Assembly (NCBI GenBank): GCA_949710005.1
Contig: OX453282.1
Span: forward strand, 22,450,341-22,514,340
DNA length: 64,000 nt
Direction: 5' to 3'
DNA from: Ricordea florida
Lineage: Eukaryota > Cnidaria > Anthozoa > Corallimorpharia > Ricordeidae
Positions 33,534 to 43,733 of this stretch are shown here, one piece after another. Below the pieces are notes generated by a model. It saw only the letters and a list, made by a program, of their open reading frames with translations. It searched no databases and was not told where the DNA came from. Made by a program: the position numbers and the translations under genes. Each line of letters begins with the position of its first letter. Position 1 is the first letter of the stretch.

Positions 33534-34160
33534 TTAAATCACCGCGGGAATCTCTAAATAACATTGGAATGGATAACGTAAACACAAACAGAGTCTTGAA
33601 TATTTTTCAGTTTTCAGTAGTTCTACAAACTTTTTACTAGTTTCAGAGTCTAAATCACCTCCATAATCTTCGAAAATCATCTTCATACCTTTTTGTGATG
33701 GATTATGGAAAGTAACCACACAAGCTACATTTTCACGGAATGGTTTTGCTATGGATGTTAATTGCTGAGTGAGAACCCACACTGATAATCAATGATGTCT
33801 TCCAGAGAATGCTAGATCTATAAACTTGTTAGAGCGTTTCTTTAGATCTTTCGATACAGCACAGTCGTCTAAAATTATTAGTGTATTTGTACCAGAGAAC
33901 AAAGTTTGACAATCAGTTAATAACTCATTAATCTCATCACTATTACTAGCATCTGGTGATAATACCAAGAAACGTTTATCTCCGTGAGCAAATTTATGAT
34001 AGGTTTTATTTTTAGCATAAGTCGGACATATGAGAACAATGTATTCAAAAACTTTTTGGAATGGTCCTCTTAGCTGATCCGTGAGGTACTTTGTCTTTCC
34101 ACAATTTGTTGGGCCTGTTATAATGCAATGAAAAGGAACTTTATCTCGTAATTCTTCCAT
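33534..34160 (-). pseudogene. Element 1 packaging ATPase with premature stop
   Basis: 208-codon FtsK/A32-like genome-packaging ATPase. Walker A G-P-T-N-C-G-K-T and Walker B L-I-I-L-D-D-C are intact. An in-frame TGA at 33789-33791, directly after S-G-R-H-H, interrupts the frame. Downstream residues continue in the same frame (S-V-W-V-L-T-Q-Q-L, the sensor-like motif). Compared with the intact outer copy, the change is a substitution and not an indel. Confidence 0.9.
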
Positions 34161-34168
34161 ACTTTTAA

Positions 34169-35407
34169 CTAATACATAATTGATCTTAAGTTTGAATTCA
34201 TGATCTCCGTCAACGCGTCGGCTACCACAAACATATGACAGGTGATATTTCCTGTTCCTCCAACTTTTCGTTTCATTTCAAGTTTTACTCCATCTCGTGT
34301 GTTGTTCAAGGCCATACCTCCTCCATGAATACTATTGTCATGGTGAGTTCTCAAGTCAATCCATAGAGCAAACTTGTCGACATAAAAATCATTTAGCTTG
34401 ACACCCTCTTTACCGAAACGTTTAATTACCGAATCCCAGAAGTCTGACGGTTTCATTCCCTTGGAGTAGATACGGTTTGGCATGCCGTCAACGTTAATGT
34501 CGATTGATGTTATATTTGGATTGACAAACTTCTCAGAGTCTCGTGCTCCTCCGACATATCTCTCTGTGAACAAGCACAATATCCCTGTCATTGATCTCCT
34601 TGGTATATTAATGTACTCGTTTATGTAACTGTCATTAGGTTTGGAGATGGTAAAAGTTTTGTGGAGAAGTACATTCTCGTAAAAGAATACTTTACCAACC
34701 TGATAAGCTGACTGAGCCTCACTAGCTAAGTATTCACTTGAGATACAAGAATATTCCAACTCAAGGTTTTCGATTTTGTAAGTTGGAGTCTTGGTCTTGT
34801 CAGAATAAACAACAATATCTGAAACTGGGGCCAGTGTAATCTCAAAGATTAGTGAATGAGGTAACGCCTTTGGATAGAAAACCCCATGATTGCTGAGAAT
34901 AGGATGGTTGAGTGGGATACGGTACTTGGTGTTGTATACTGCTGCAAGAGCTACTTCCTTATCATTTCCTGAGGTTACCTTATCACCCGCATTTGTCCTA
35001 AGCTTCCTCATGTTTTCAGAAGAAATACCTTGTTTTATTCCATTCTGACGATCTTCGGCTGTTAAGTATAAGTCATGGTAGGTTTGAAAGAGATCGTATC
35101 TTTGAGTATCCTGTAGTGTTTCTCCACCAAAAAGAACCCTGAGTCTGGATACAAGGTTACTGCCTACGTTATTCACAAGGGTGTTGTTAGCATGACCATC
35201 AACAGTCAAGTCAAATAGTAGAGATACACTTCCTGGGACAATCACTACATTCTGAGAAAGTTGTGGAATATTTATATATAGTGTTTCTTCAGGATTAGCG
35301 GATGAGGGATTGAGTGTAATTCGATTCAGTGACGATTCCGCTTTCAAACCGAGAGGCTCTAGTGGAATCCTGTTTGGGTTAATTTCTTCAGATATAGCTT
35401 GTGACAT
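34169..35407 (-). CDS. mcp: Major capsid protein candidate (element 1, intact)
   Basis: 412 residues, intact, the longest beta-rich protein in the structural block. Conserved stretches: V-I-V-P-G-S-V-S-L-L-F-D near residue 55, a Y-D-L-F-Q-T-Y-H-D-L-Y motif, N-H-G-V-F-Y-P, and F-A-L-W-I-D-L-R-T in the C-terminal half. Position next to the ATPase, presence in all three elements and size make it the best candidate for a double-jelly-roll capsid protein. It is shorter than the usual Polinton hexon (about 600 residues), and the fold is inferred, not shown. The start lies 53 bp from the divergent integrase start. Confidence 0.75.
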   Translation of the reverse strand: MSQAISEEINPNRIPLEPLGLKAESSLNRITLNPSSANPEETLYINIPQLSQNVVIVPGSVSLLFDLTVDGHANNTLVNNVGSNLVSRLRVLFGGETLQDTQRYDLFQTYHDLYLTAEDRQNGIKQGISSENMRKLRTNAGDKVTSGNDKEVALAAVYNTKYRIPLNHPILSNHGVFYPKALPHSLIFEITLAPVSDIVVYSDKTKTPTYKIENLELEYSCISSEYLASEAQSAYQVGKVFFYENVLLHKTFTISKPNDSYINEYINIPRRSMTGILCLFTERYVGGARDSEKFVNPNITSIDINVDGMPNRIYSKGMKPSDFWDSVIKRFGKEGVKLNDFYVDKFALWIDLRTHHDNSIHGGGMALNNTRDGVKLEMKRKVGGTGNITCHMFVVADALTEIMNSNLRSIMY

Positions 35408-35460
35408 ATTGATTTATTTTAAAGATAGGTAGAGTATTCTTTTAAATTAGTAACGAAAAC
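35408..35460. promoter_or_regulatory. Divergent promoter between MCP and integrase (element 1)
   Basis: A 53-bp gap containing TTTTAAAGATA toward the MCP and TTCTTTTAAAT near the middle. Layout matches the divergent gap of the outer element. Confidence 0.5.
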
Positions 35461-36438
35461 ATGCTATCAAAAATATACTATTCAACTTATGGATATTGGA
35501 AAGGTTATTCTGCCATTCCTAAATTAGCTGAGAAAGCAAAAGTTAGTGAAGATGAGGCTAAACGATGGCTTGAGAAACAGGCTCTGTGGCAAATATATCT
35601 ACCAGCTCCAAAATATATCCCTAGACCGCACTGGAATGTGGAAAAGCCTAATCATATTCATCAAGCAGATTTATTATTTTTACCACATGATAAAGTTGGA
35701 AGAAAGACATATCGATATGCTCTGGTTGTGATTGATATTGCCTCGAGATACAAAGATGCAGAACCACTAACCTCAAAAGAAAGTAATGAGATTTCAAAAG
35801 CTTTAACAAAAATATACTCTAGAAAGTTAAAATATCCTAAAACATTAATTGTCGATCCTGGTAAAGAATTTATGGGTGATGTAACAAAACTTATGGAAAA
35901 ACATAATGTAACCATACAACGGTCTGAAGCTGGAAACCATAGAGCTCAAGCATTTGTTGAAAGAGCAAATAGAACATTATCAGAAAAACTATTTAGTCAT
36001 CAATATGCTCAAGAAATGATTAGTGATAAACGATCTAGAGTATGGGTGAAACGATTACCTGCTATTTTGAAAACTCTGAATAGTGTACCAACGAGAATAA
36101 CTGGTAAAGAGCCTAAGAAAGCTATAATAATGAAAGAGGTTGATATTGATCCTCCAAATTATAGACGAGTTGTTGGACATGATGAGGTTAGACTACCGCC
36201 TGGTGTTAAAGTTAGATACTTACTTGCTCCTGGAGAAGATGAAGGTGGAGAACTAAGGCGTGCTACGGATCCTATCTGGAGTTTGAAAGTCTTTGATCTG
36301 TCACGTAGTGTGGTGTCACCTAATCAGCCAGTTTTATATTATTTAATAGATGGACCTAGACGTGGTTTTGTGAGAGAAGAGCTTCAGTTTGTACCAGAAG
36401 ATACGGAGCTACCACCTAATTTTGTGTTGCAACGATAA
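35461..36438 (+). CDS. int: Retroviral-type integrase (element 1, intact)
   Basis: 325 residues. Catalytic DDE triad at D70 (H-Q-A-D-L-L-F), D132 (V-D-P-G-K-E-F) and E167 (A-F-V-E-R-A-N), with 34 residues between the last two. A conserved N-terminal helical domain (Y-Y-S-x-x-G-Y-W-K-G and A-L-W-Q-I-Y-L-P-A-P-K) replaces the usual HHCC zinc site. The C-terminal domain carries A-T-D-P-I-W-S-L and R-G-F-V-R-E-E-L-Q and has no chromodomain. It should catalyse insertion of the linear genome with a short target duplication, matching the 5-6 bp repeats seen. Overlaps PolB by 55 nt at its 3' end, antisense. Confidence 0.92.
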   Translation: MLSKIYYSTYGYWKGYSAIPKLAEKAKVSEDEAKRWLEKQALWQIYLPAPKYIPRPHWNVEKPNHIHQADLLFLPHDKVGRKTYRYALVVIDIASRYKDAEPLTSKESNEISKALTKIYSRKLKYPKTLIVDPGKEFMGDVTKLMEKHNVTIQRSEAGNHRAQAFVERANRTLSEKLFSHQYAQEMISDKRSRVWVKRLPAILKTLNSVPTRITGKEPKKAIIMKEVDIDPPNYRRVVGHDEVRLPPGVKVRYLLAPGEDEGGELRRATDPIWSLKVFDLSRSVVSPNQPVLYYLIDGPRRGFVREELQFVPEDTELPPNFVLQR

Positions 36439-39400
36439 TGTCCGTATGCATAAGTATGTATACCATCTTCACAAATAACTCTCTTGTCATCATCACCAGA
36501 CAGTGCAACTTTGTTAATAGTTTCAGTATAAACATCATGCTTGTGACTTCTGATTACATTCATCTGTCTCATCTGTCGCTGTTTATTGAATAGGCAATCC
36601 TTGTAATCATCAAAGCTTATGGTCTTTTTTACAACTGATGTCTTTACCCCTTTGTCCTTTTTTATCTCTTCTCCATTATGCATCTTGTAGCTGTAAAGTT
36701 TAGCACGTAAACCAACAAACTCTTCAATTATCTTTCCACCAGCCTCATCTTTGAACATACCGATGACTTTCTTGTTCACACCCGTCTCGATACCTGATGG
36801 ATGATTTTTGGGATAATTACTAGTATCAAACATGGATTTTACATCTTTGCTAATATCCTTGTAGAAATCATCTGTTTCTATATCATAGACAAGACTATCC
36901 GTATCTGTGAACAACAATTTAGCTTTTTCGTCATATTTTGGTTTGATGTAATTATAGTGAAAATTGTACATTATTGTTTTACTTTGATCTAGAATGCACA
37001 TGCCTAAGTAAACAGGCTTATCGAAGACTATCTTTGTTTTCTTCATGTGGATGGCTACTAGATTATCACAAAAGATGGTGCGGTGCTGATAGTTTGGCTT
37101 TGATATTAATTTTTTAGCATCTTTTTCATTCGTAACCAATCGTACGTCCACCCTTTTTCTAATGTTTTCCATGGTTTTCCCAAAGACGAAGTTATTCATC
37201 AGCTTGAAGAAATCTTTTTCAAAGTCGTTGGATGCTTTCGCCCTGAGGTTGGTATTCAAGTCGATGTAAGGCTTTAACCATGCAGACTCTTCGAATGTAA
37301 TACCCCTATGAATATTGGTGACTTTTAATCCAAGACTTTCATAAACTTTCAGGGTCTCGTGGTGAACAACATACTTTACCTTGTCGTTGAGGTTTGGGAT
37401 CAATTTCTCAACCTTATTAACTACAAGTCTCTCTGGAGCTAGTGGATAATCGTTATGCAAGTCGTGAAGGTTGTGAGGATATTCCAAGTCAACTTCTAGT
37501 ATGCATGGGATATTTTTCCAGTCTGTAAGCTCTTGGTCAGTCATCCATCTAAAACCGTGAGTAGGTAGTGGTTTACTCATTGCCCCACCGTATAAGTTGT
37601 TTGCGTCTAGATATTCTATATACTTTGTAGGTAAGTTAGAATTAAAGTTGGTCATGTAGGGGTTGTTAGCTTTACCATATCTATTAGAGATCATAGATAC
37701 ACCCCCGCGAACGCCTTTCTCAAACATAAGTAGCATGTCAGGATCAGTTAGAAGCTCCAACTCTACTTTAGTTAACTTTAAAGCTGCATCCCAAGCTAGT
37801 CCAGGCGCTGTGTAATACCATGCAGGATCTAGATCATAATTCTTTTGACAAACATCTCTAAAGTTCTCGAAGACATCAGCTAACAGTAGTACATGACTCA
37901 AGATATAGGTCGTGATATTCCCTCATTGTTTTCATATTGAAGGTTTCCCACACCTTTTGAGCATGTTGATAGTTATCTTCTGTTATATCTTCGTCGTTGA
38001 GTTTTGAATAGAATGCCTCCTTTGGTGGAAGTTGGGTTGTGTTGCGTTTATCAAAGCTATCAAACCAATCATATGGAAATACGCCTTTTCTCAACATCAT
38101 ATTCGTTTTATCTTCAAAATAATTTTTCGTTTCAGGTAGGTTCTTATCTGTTGGAGAAAGACACTTACTTACAGCTAACAGACAATTCTTACACTTTCCA
38201 CATTTAGTAAGATTATTAACTAAGCTGTCAAGGCTGGCTGCCATAAATTTAAATGAATCGATGAATCTTATGTCTAGCTTCACATCAACCTGCTTACCTT
38301 CTTTGTTCGTAAAGGTGTCAACTACAATCTGTTTTGTGAAAGAAATATAATTTTCCTCATTATTTGGTATACAGTTTATTTTACCTTTTGATGTACCAAG
38401 GTTTTTGATAAATAGATGTGAATCATATCCAGTTAGATTGTGAAAGATGATAGGAAAGAACTTTGGAATTTTATAGTTTAAGTTGCATTCGTTATGAGCT
38501 GCTCCTCTATACTTTCCTGTAAGGTGGCAGTGGTCTAATACCTTATCTTCTCCTAATTCACCCTCGCATATGTGGCAGTGAGTAGCATTTTCATAGTCGA
38601 TTTTATCCTTTTGAGTCATCTTAACTTTCTTATGGAATTTGAACTTATTGTAAATTTTCTTAATATCTAACTCTAAATTATCTACAAATATCTGTGAGAT
38701 ATCTTCGTCTGGGGATTCAGCTGTATATCTTACAAGTATGGGTGGAAATATGTTGTCGTCAAAACACTTGATGTAATAGCAGAATCCAGATGGTTTGTGC
38801 TTCTGATATTGTTTAGTAAAGCTTTTACTTTCATCTGGAGAGCAGGTATGTATTTTCTCTGTATGGCACTCAAAGTCAGCATAGACAACAAAGGGGTGTC
38901 GCATTTTACTGTTGAAATTCTTAAAGTAAATATAACGAGGATTTCCATCTTTATCAAAAGGCATTTCAATCTTAACTTCTTCATTTGTAGAGCAGTATTC
39001 GAGATGTTTTTCTAATGAGGTCTTGGAGTGGAATGAGTTGAGACATCTAGGGCAAAATGTGCGTACGTGTTGGTGATTATTGATTTGAGAGGATAAAAGC
39101 TTACTCATATTCTTTATCCAGCAGTAGTGATTTGTTTCACCATCTGATATGAGAAGTAAGTTGATCAAATAACCTCTTTGTTTCTTACTTATTTTTAGAG
39201 GGCGTACATCACCTTCATATTCGTAGACGTTTATCGCATAGTAGGGGTTTTCCTTTTCAAACTTATCAATATGTTTTGGTGAAACGGGGAACTCTATTCC
39301 TGACCAGTCGAACTTCTCAGAGTTTTCTCTCATTTGTTTATTTAGTCTCTCTGGATGAACATCTTGTGTATATACAGCTGAGGTTACCGCCCACTTGAAA

Positions 39401-40443
39401 CACTCATGATCCTTCTCATTCTTAACGTTGATAATTGCTTTCTTGGATGCTAATTTTGATGGTAGTGGAATATAGGAACTTCCAGAAAGCGGTTCAAAGG
39501 GGTCGATGTGTATATCAAAGTATTCCACATGGTCGAATTTCCAACCGTAACCATTATCTTTAAATCGCTCAAACTCCCCAAGTTGGTGATTGGTCATAGT
39601 ATCGAATAAGTTAGATAAATCGGTTGACTCTGTTATGATTTCTACAGGTGAATTAAAGTATTTTGAAGTTTCATCAATATGGTTAGTGAGTAGACTCTCT
39701 TTTATAAACTTACACGTTAAGATAAATTTCACCTTTAGAGGTTTCTTTTTCTGATTAATGAGATCTAGAACTTTTGGTTTGATATTATCGATGAACATCT
39801 TTTCATCATGTCCTTTCTTTCCATCAATCCTGTAGGTTTTCAGATACCCCATCAACGCTGTTTGTTGTTCTTTTGGAGTGAAACTTTTGAATATTCGGTT
39901 AAACTTTTCCTTCAGACTTTCTTTTGGAGCGAAACGGTTGAATATTTGTTTAGCCTTTTCATTCAGTCTTTCTTTTTGAGTGAAACGATTGAATATTTGG
40001 TTAGCCTTTTCCTTCAGACTTTCTACTCGTTTGTTTACAATCTTTTTGTTAGGTTCTGGGATATAAGATAGTATCCAATCTGCGAACTTGTTAATATCTT
40101 TCATTATAGGTTTGGTAACTCTGCTTGATAAATTTTTAAGAGATGTGGGTTGGGATGTGGGTTTGGAAGGTTTGAGAATGGGGAAATTAATCTCAGGTAC
40201 TGGTTCATCAAGAATATTAGTTCTAGGTTTGGGGGTAGTTATTCGAATATTGCGCAGCTCTTCGGTAAGTTTAGCTCTATTAACTTGTGGTGTTGGAGTT
40301 TGTGTTACATCAACGAGATCATCTATAGGGGCTTGTGGTTGTGTTAGAGCTTCAATGAGTTCGGCTTTACGCATTCTAGAATATCCTTTAATACCCTGAT
40401 CTTTAGCAATGAGTTTCAGTTCTTTCACTTTCTTCTTGTCCAT
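36384..40443 (-). pseudogene. polB: Element 1 protein-primed DNA polymerase B with HNH module (one frameshift)
   Basis: About 1,354 codons with a single 2-nt deletion near 37893-37900, in the Exo III region (H-D-L-Y-L then V-L-L-L-A-D). The N-terminal SAP/Rho-N domain lies in the inverted terminus. Then a coiled stretch, a D-H-E-C-F-K-W segment, a C2HC zinc finger, Exo I (YADFEC), an endonuclease VII-like HNH (HCHICEGEL...DHCHLTGKYRGAAH), Exo II (N-L-T-G-Y-D), motif A (DANNLYG), motif B (NNFVFGK; the outer copy has NNSVFGK), motif C (TDTDS). The Asn-Phe change in motif B may weaken activity. Highly similar to the outer PolB. Confidence 0.9.
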
Positions 40444-40804
40444 CAATTTTCTATTATATATTATTATTTATTTAAACCAATTTAATTTTTTTTATGAAAT
40501 CCTTAGTAAAATCCTTGATAAAATCCTTGATAAAATCCTGATAAAATCCTAGGACAAAATCGTTTTTTGAAATCCTTGATAAAATCTATGAAATCCTTGA
40601 TAAAATCCTTGATAAAATCCTGATAAAATCGTTTTTTGAAATCCTTGATAAAATCTATGAAATCCTTGATAAAATCCTTGATAAAATCCTGATAAAAATT
40701 TTTGTCTGAGGATGAGGAGGATGACTGAAACAAAATCCTTGATAAAATCCTTGATAAATTCCTGATAAAAATTTTTGTCCTAGGATCGGCACTCTCTACT
40801 CTCT
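40329..40804 (-). repeat. Element 1 right terminal inverted repeat
   Basis: Complement of 26112-26588 with very few differences, ending CTCTCTACTCTCT. It includes the first 38 PolB codons, so polymerase and zinc-repeat protein share their N-terminus by way of the terminus. Confidence 0.95.
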
Positions 40805-40809
40805 AATGT
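40805..40809 (+). repeat. Target-site duplication of element 1, right copy
   Basis: AATGT, matching 26107-26111. Confidence 0.85.
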
Positions 40810-41461
40810 TGTAGTGTACTCAAATGTTGAAAGTCCTCCAAATTATACCCTAAACAACATTCATTTGGAGTATAAATCCATCATGAGTGATGATTTGGCA
40901 AGAAAGGCATTAGATCAATATAGGATTGGTAAGGGATTCATGTATGAGAACATAATCATGGAAAAGACCTTTACGGTCTCCAGACCTAATGATGAAAAAA
41001 TTAATCAGCAGATAAATGTCTCAAGGAGGTCCATGACGGGGATATTATGCCTATTCATAGAAGATCATGCACCTGGGACAAGGGATTCAGAGATATTCAT
41101 GAACCCAGACATTACCTCAGTAGATATAGTCATTGATGGTAAGCCAAATCGTCTCTATTCAGGCGGTATGGCTCCTAGAGACTTGTGGAAATCCATAATC
41201 AAGCGTTTTGGGGTGAAAGATTCAGTTAGAGAGCGGAAGGACTTCTATACAGACAAGTTCGCGTTGTGGATTGATTTGAGGACTCATCCTGATAATCACA
41301 TCCATGGTAGTGGACTGTCCCTGAATGATACTCGTGATGGAGTCAAACTTCTTATCAAACGCCGAAAATCTGGTAGTGGTACATTAACCTGCTACATGTT
41401 CGTAGTAGCGGATGCAGCTATGGCCATTATGAATGGTGATCTAAAAGAGATAGTATATTAG
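40810..41461 (+). pseudogene. mcp: Outer MCP, 3' part
   Basis: Last 217 codons of the outer capsid protein, directly after the right target duplication of element 1. Begins in the V-V-V-Y-S segment and contains R-R-S-M-T-G-I-L-C-L-F, F-A-L-W-I-D-L-R-T and the I-M-N-G-D-L C-terminus. No internal stop. The ATPase follows after 74 bp. Confidence 0.9.
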
Positions 41462-41535
41462 GCTATAATATGTTTTCTTCTCACATTCTCCTGAGAAGAA
41501 ACATTAATCTAAAGGAGTTAGTGTATTGAGTAAAG

Positions 41536-42165
41536 ATGAACGAACTCAAAGATATGATCCCCTTCAATTGCATCATTACTGGCCCCACGAATTGTGGAAA
41601 GACCCAATACCTGGTGGAACAGCTTCGAGGACATTATAGGGGAGTATTCGATTATATTGTATTAGTTTGCCCAACATATGCCCACAACAAGACTTATAGA
41701 GACTTTGCAAAGGGGGATAAACGATTCTTTGTATTATCACCAAATTCGAGTGATCAGGATGAAATAAACGAGTTGTTAACTCTTTGCTCATCATTCTTCT
41801 CAGGCGAGAATGCTCTCATAATATTGGACGATTGCGCCGTTTCAAAAGACCTGAAGAAGCGTTCAAACAAATTCATAGACTTAGCCTTCTCTGGCAGGCA
41901 TATAGGTATATCAGTGTGGGTTCTCACTCAGCAGCTCACATCGATATCCAAACCATTTCGAGAAAATGTAGCCTGTGTGGTTTCATTTCACAATCCATCA
42001 CAAATAGCAATGAAGATGCTTTTCGAGGAATATGGTGGGGACTTGGATGCTGAAACTTGTAAAAAATATAAGAAGCATCTCAAGAAGGAAAAGTACGCCA
42101 GACTGTGTTTCTCACTTAGACATCCATTCAAAAATTATTTAGAGATACCAGCTATTATAGTATAA
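41536..42165 (+). CDS. Genome-packaging ATPase (outer, intact)
   Basis: 209 residues of the FtsK/HerA-related A32-like ATPase type found in Polintons and nucleocytoplasmic viruses. Walker A G-P-T-N-C-G-K-T at 16-23, Walker B L-I-I-L-D-D-C at 94-100 with the acidic pair at 98-99. A conserved F-S-G-R-H...V-W-V-L-T-Q-Q motif follows (sensor-like). Its job is ATP-driven DNA loading into the capsid. It lies between MCP and the 169-residue gene, as in the other two elements. Upstream CTAAAGGAG resembles the TTTAAAGGAG promoter motif of this element. Confidence 0.92.
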   Translation: MNELKDMIPFNCIITGPTNCGKTQYLVEQLRGHYRGVFDYIVLVCPTYAHNKTYRDFAKGDKRFFVLSPNSSDQDEINELLTLCSSFFSGENALIILDDCAVSKDLKKRSNKFIDLAFSGRHIGISVWVLTQQLTSISKPFRENVACVVSFHNPSQIAMKMLFEEYGGDLDAETCKKYKKHLKKEKYARLCFSLRHPFKNYLEIPAIIV

Positions 42166-42167
42166 AC

Positions 42168-42677
42168 ATGGCAACTCTCGAAAATATCTTGAACGATGAA
42201 ACATCTGTAGGCAATGACCAACCAATAACCACTGATAATGATTTGGAATTGAAAAGAGAATCACTTTCAATATTAGCATGTTTAGGCTCCACTAAGGATT
42301 ACACTGGAGTCGACATGGATTTGAAAGATACACATAAATTATCAGAGAAAGATGTTGAAAAATACTACAAAAGGTATCAGGTTGTGTCTGGAAAGAAGAT
42401 AGCTGATGGATTAGTGGATCCCTCTTTACAACTAATAGCTTATTTAGTTGCTAAGTTTGTTAGTATAGATGATATAGAAGCTCTAGTAAATGACTGGAAG
42501 AATGATCAATTAATTAGAAAAGAGATATCAGAATTGTCTGGATTACTAGTACTAAGGGGTGGTAGACTTACTGCATTACTAACAGGAATTATTCACATTG
42601 CTAAGCATTTCAAAATCAGAGAACCTAATACTGAGCTAATTACTACAGAAAATGTTGGAGTTGATACTATTCATTGA
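42168..42677 (+). CDS. Conserved 169-aa protein following the ATPase (outer)
   Basis: Begins 2 nt after the ATPase stop, so probably cotranscribed. The core matches the element 1 161-residue protein: R-E-S-L-S-I-L-A-C-L-G-S-T-K, V-E-K-Y-Y-K-R-Y-Q and L-L-V-L-R-G-G-R-L-T-A-L-L. Acidic at the start. Function unknown. Confidence 0.8.
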   Translation: MATLENILNDETSVGNDQPITTDNDLELKRESLSILACLGSTKDYTGVDMDLKDTHKLSEKDVEKYYKRYQVVSGKKIADGLVDPSLQLIAYLVAKFVSIDDIEALVNDWKNDQLIRKEISELSGLLVLRGGRLTALLTGIIHIAKHFKIREPNTELITTENVGVDTIH

Positions 42678-42751
42678 AATTGAGGATTTTGAAAAATTTA
42701 AAAGTGAACAAGAAAATACATGGAATTGCCATATCACTCAGAAAGAGACAA

Positions 42752-43422
42752 ATGGTGAAATCTAATACATTCTTTGTTCCTATTGAAGATACTGATTTTG
42801 ACTGGGATTCCATAATTGTGGATAAACCTAAATATAACAAGAAAAATAAAAATGCATTTTCAAAAGTGTATGTAATTGACGGTGATCAAAAGAAGGAATT
42901 TTCTTTTGAGCTAGAAAAGCAGGATATAGACTCAATAAGTTATTTATACAGCTATAGAAAACCAAAAACAATAGAAAATGCGGAAGGAATACAGATTAGG
43001 TATCCATTGACATCATATAATACTGTAAAAGAACCCACTTATGAAGAGGAAGAAACTAAGGATAGGATTGACAGAATTGTAGAGATCGTAGGTAATACTC
43101 TTAAAAAATTTCATGAAGATAAAGAGACACAAGTACTAATGCCAGAAATTTCCAAAAATAAGAAGAAGTCTTTAAAAGATGATCCAACTGACTTAGTAAA
43201 GGTTCCATATGGATTTTCTAAAAACAAAGATGGTGAAGAAGATAATTCAAAGCCACTATGTATGTTCATAAAATTCAAGACTAGTGGAACTGCTCATAAC
43301 ATAAAAAATCACACTTCATTCAAAGGACGTAAAAGGAATGAGACTTTTGCTGACTACTTGTGGGATAAGGATCTTAATACCAGAGCATGTGCGCGTATAG
43401 CAGTTAAATGGGAAGGTATATA
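42752..43422 (+). pseudogene. Unknown outer gene, 5' part (split by element 2)
   Basis: From the ATG at 42752 (a TTG at 42674 is also in frame) it is open to the TATATA duplication where element 2 inserts, then stops at once. The frame resumes at 57990. Not recognised: lysine-rich, with charged stretches and a C-terminal K-F-K-T-S-G-T-A-H-N-I-K-N-H segment. It has no counterpart between the 161-residue and 135-residue genes in element 1 or element 2, so it is cargo specific to the outer element. Confidence 0.7.
43417..43422 (+). repeat. Target-site duplication of element 2, left copy
   Basis: TATATA before AGTAGTAT, repeated at 57984-57989. As TATATA is palindromic, the terminus could also be read as six bases longer. 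The frame logic of the disrupted gene supports a six-base duplication. Confidence 0.85.
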
Positions 43423-43708
43423 AGTAGTATAGGAGGGATTAATCAAATACGGATTTTAGTATAAGCCGTTTTTCAGAGAGGAAACGCTTAAAACGCTAAC
43501 ATGTCTCTAGAAGCTGTATTTCAAGGCGGAAAGACTCCCAAGGCAAACAAATACGAATTGGTGTGGTGCACGAAGATGACCCGAAGATTTCCGAAGATTT
43601 TCCGAAGATTTTCCGAAGATTTTCCGAGCGTTTTCCGAAAATTAATGAGCTATTTCAATTTAGACAAATATGCATACTATAAATCTTCGGAAAAACGTTG
43701 GCGCAACG
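43423..43708 (+). repeat. Element 2 left terminal inverted repeat
   Basis: Starts AGTAGTATAGGAGGG and ends GGCGCAACG. Includes tandem CCGAAGATTTT 11-bp units near 43580-43630 that differ in number from the right copy. An open frame inside (43501-43722) is mirrored in the right copy and is probably chance. Confidence 0.95.
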
Positions 43709-43733
43709 CGAATCCTTGCTAAGATAAGAAAAA

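Larger units (their letters stand above)
26112..40804 (-). mobile_element. Element 1: complete nested Polinton/Maverick-like element
   Basis: A 14,693-bp element with 477-bp inverted termini and a 5-6 bp target duplication, inserted in the outer MCP gene in the opposite orientation. Read on the minus strand its order is PolB, (integrase opposite), MCP, ATPase, four small proteins, coiled-coil protein, penton-like, glycine-rich, large conserved protein, then a zinc-repeat gene on the other strand. This is collinear with the outer element. Damage is limited: a PolB frameshift, an ATPase nonsense codon, a penton deletion and a MITE. Confidence 0.95.

Noticed and set aside
33786-33791. Stop-codon readthrough in the element 1 ATPase
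   Set aside because: The outer and element 2 copies have no stop here, so this is a nonsense mutation.
35461-36438. Chromodomain in the integrase
   Set aside because: The C-terminal region lacks the aromatic cage pattern; only a generic C-terminal integrase domain can be supported.
37890-37902. Programmed frameshift in element 1 PolB
   Set aside because: No slippery sequence is visible, and the outer copy and element 2 read through this region without a shift; a 2-nt deletion is simpler.
43501-43722. Open frame in the element 2 terminus (mirror at 57687-57905)
   Set aside because: Lies wholly within the repeat, crosses the 11-bp tandem units, and the two copies end differently; treated as chance.
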